Shown: positions 62,555 to 64,000 of the stretch, piece by piece | Layout: every line of letters begins with the position of its first letter | Position numbering within the stretch: position 1 is the first letter of the stretch | NCBI GenBank assembly: GCA_051251725.1 | Contig: JBPOFN010000009.1 | Coordinates: 1-64,000, forward strand | Length of the DNA: 64,000 nt | Direction: 5' to 3' | Source of the DNA: JALZUE01 sp051251725 | GTDB taxonomy: Bacteria > Pseudomonadota > Gammaproteobacteria > Enterobacterales > Alteromonadaceae | Program-made: the position numbers and the translations under genes | The notes under the pieces: generated by a model | What the model saw: only the letters and a program-made list of their open reading frames with translations | Databases searched by the model: none | Told to the model about the DNA's origin: nothing

Positions 62555-63121
62555 CTACTTAGATTTTTCCGCCGGTTTTTTTACGATGACAGTTCTGGTG
62601 CGAACGGGATAAGGATGGCGATAAAAAGGGTCATAAAAGTGGCTCATATACGGATCAGGTTTTACCCGTAGATCAATACGCTGCTCTTCTTTCCATAAAT
62701 AAATTCCTGACGCTTCTAACACCGGAAAAACATAATCAAGCTCACCAATTTTACCTGCTTGCGGTAACGCTATTTTGCCAACGGCAGTCACTTGTTTACC
62801 TTTTTGAAAGATCATCGGATCTAACAAACCTGGGTACACAATACGAAAACGGCCGGCTGATTTATTAATAGACTTAGGTTTTGCGCCAGTACTTAAATCA
62901 ATATTGACCACTTCAATTACTGTGTTTTTCTGTAAATTCTTAATACTGGCAATCACTCCACCCCAGCGAGCTGTCATGCTGTTATAAACTTCTGGCGATT
63001 GTTTTGCGTCTTGATAAGACACTAATAAATTATCATCTTCGGTACTAATTTCTTCCGGTACTAAGCTACAAGCACTAACAAACATTGTTAACACGGCACA
63101 TTGGAATATTTTTATAATCAT
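62555..63121 (-). CDS. Slp-family outer membrane lipoprotein
   Basis: 188 residues from the ATG at 63121. Signal with lipobox VSACSL (Cys18), then the Slp domain: WGGVIASIKNLQKNTVIEVV, RFRIVYPGLLDP and VFPVLEASGIYLW. In E. coli Slp is starvation/acid-induced. ATG overlaps the M50 stop as ATGA, so the two are coupled. C-terminal tail HPYPVRTRTVIVKK is extra. Confidence 0.85.
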   Translation of the reverse strand: MIIKIFQCAVLTMFVSACSLVPEEISTEDDNLLVSYQDAKQSPEVYNSMTARWGGVIASIKNLQKNTVIEVVNIDLSTGAKPKSINKSAGRFRIVYPGLLDPMIFQKGKQVTAVGKIALPQAGKIGELDYVFPVLEASGIYLWKEEQRIDLRVKPDPYMSHFYDPFYRHPYPVRTRTVIVKKPAEKSK

Positions 63122-63762
63122 GTTCGTTTCCCTAGTTGATACAAAACACCTACACCCATACTTGACCATAATACTACCCAAATTAATTCAGGAATATAAG
63201 TAATAGTCGCAAGTGTAGCTCCGTCGCCAAGATGACGACCATCAAGCAAATGCAGTGGACTTAAGACTGCATTTAATAATACCGTGATGCCGGTAAATTG
63301 GAACATCAAACCGATGTATTCACTCTTTAAGCGCCACTTGCCATAAAAAAGCACCATTAACATTAATAATATCATCAGGGTTAATAAATCTCGAACCCAA
63401 AATACGATACTAATCGCCAATAATAGTAGCATCAAAACACTTAAATTTTTTGCCATTTTTAAATGGCTTGTCGCGGCTAAATAGATTAATGCGCCCCAAA
63501 AAATAGCGCCGGCATAACCCATAAAGCTAATTAGCAAGCGACTTCCTCCTTGGGTGGTACACAAACCAGCACCATTGGTAAAAAGCTCTATTTTAATAAT
63601 CTTACCACCGGTGATAAGAGCAGCAATACCATGACTAAGTTCATGAAAAAAACTTTCTAACCAATTAAAGGGAATAGAAACGACAGGTAAACGCGTCAAA
63701 ATGATGGCTAATAGTAATAAAATCCAAAATTTATAACGCTGTAAAAAAGAAGATGAGGCCAT
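63118..63762 (-). CDS. M50-like membrane metalloprotease
   Basis: 214 residues with five or so membrane helices. The zinc motif HExxH is in SFFHELSHGIAALITG (about 40). The second site may be the LSPLHLLDGRHLGDG segment, as in M50B proteases which have a NxxPxxxLDG-like motif. Likely site-2-type protease or a related family member without proteolysis. Overlaps the Slp gene and follows the partial gene by one base. Confidence 0.75.
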   Translation of the reverse strand: MASSSFLQRYKFWILLLLAIILTRLPVVSIPFNWLESFFHELSHGIAALITGGKIIKIELFTNGAGLCTTQGGSRLLISFMGYAGAIFWGALIYLAATSHLKMAKNLSVLMLLLLAISIVFWVRDLLTLMILLMLMVLFYGKWRLKSEYIGLMFQFTGITVLLNAVLSPLHLLDGRHLGDGATLATITYIPELIWVVLWSSMGVGVLYQLGKRT

Positions 63763-63763
63763 A

Positions 63764-64000
63764 TTAAGCGTATAAATCTACGCCAAACAACTGTTGAACC
63801 GATTCTTTTTGCGCCAAATTATCAACACGTTCGTAGGCTGAAATTGCACTTTGGTTTTGTTCACTGGGAGTGTCATAATCCGTTGCTTGTTGCGCCGTAT
63901 TTTGACTTTTATTCGAGTTTGCTTGGGAGTTTTGATAGGCTTGCTCAATAACCGCTAACGATGCTTGATCAACATCAAAACGCTCGGTATGAGTCGTTTT
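63764..64000 (-). CDS. 3' end of an unknown gene (partial)
   Basis: 79 codons without a stop, reading from the window edge and ending TAA at 63764. The visible C-terminus is polar, Gln- and Asn-rich, and ends LAQKESVQQLFGVDLYA. No membrane segment. It abuts the M50 gene (one base between), so it is the first or an upstream gene of the same operon. Not recognised. Confidence 0.7.
   Translation of the reverse strand, partial: KTTHTERFDVDQASLAVIEQAYQNSQANSNKSQNTAQQATDYDTPSEQNQSAISAYERVDNLAQKESVQQLFGVDLYA

Overview
The window reads as chromosomal DNA from a low-GC marine gammaproteobacterium of the Alteromonadales, most like Colwellia or Thalassotalea. This rests on gene content and order (pilU-pilT / yggS-proC-yggT-DUF4426-rdgB-hemW, lon-hupB-ppiD, gcvA-DUF423-rlmM), the AT-rich codon use and the marine-type accessory genes. 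I recognised no rRNA, tRNA, CRISPR array or complete insertion sequence.

Layout. (1) 0.2-12.2 kb is an accessory, probably catabolic region: a GH16 polysaccharide hydrolase, a lipoprotein cyclophilin, an FG-GAP/ASPIC lipoprotein, an NHL-type beta-propeller, a phytanoyl-CoA-type dioxygenase, an IclR regulator followed by a parvulin/HupE-UreJ pair, a hydroxypyruvate-isomerase-like enzyme, a Dabb protein and two small membrane proteins. (2) 12.4-13.6 kb holds a broken type IV pilin-like gene and an orphan SUKH (SMI1/KNR4) immunity-type gene. (3) 13.85-20.75 kb is a 6.9-kb integrative element inserted in the 5' end of the ABC-F gene ettA. It carries an XRE regulator with a palindromic operator, a six-helix potassium channel, a DnaQ-fold protein that has lost its catalytic residues, a frameshifted lipoprotein gene, a small resolvase beside a six-copy TGGTATCA array, an intact-looking membrane-anchored DnaQ-like exonuclease, and two translationally coupled serine recombinases. 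(4) 20.7-30.9 kb has the rebuilt ettA, a PilZ protein, gcvR, the polyphosphate pair ppk1-ppx facing a Pho-box-controlled pstS-like gene, DUF3820 and DUF3083-like proteins, and msrA. (5) 30.9-43 kb has pilU-pilT divergent from yggS-proC-yggT-DUF4426-rdgB-hemW-tadA, then the gcvA-hydrolase-DUF423-rlmM operon, a small secreted protein with a structured leader, and a ceramidase-like membrane protein. (6) 43-52 kb has ppiD, hupB, lon (sigma-32-type promoter), a FapA/DUF342 gene and cinA. (7) 52-64 kb has a DapA-family aldolase, an RluA-type pseudouridine synthase, an RraB-like protein, acpH, a large lipase lipoprotein, yciK, fadD, an alpha/beta hydrolase, an Slp-family lipoprotein, an M50-type protease and the 3' end of an unknown gene.

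The most notable structure is the element in ettA. The left junction keeps a 5' end of ettA with the residues usual for the family (24 codons, then a stop). The right junction supplies a different promoter, ribosome site and first ~25 codons, so the full-length EttA is a chimera. The integrase gene starts 17 bp from the ettA start on the opposite strand, so the ettA promoter must lie inside the integrase coding sequence. A 33-bp block (30/33 identical) lies at the same distance upstream of both ettA starts. On one strand it looks like a -35/-10 promoter; on the other it encodes the catalytic-serine motif of the integrase. The left copy may therefore be the scar of an earlier element whose recombinase start was kept as the host promoter.
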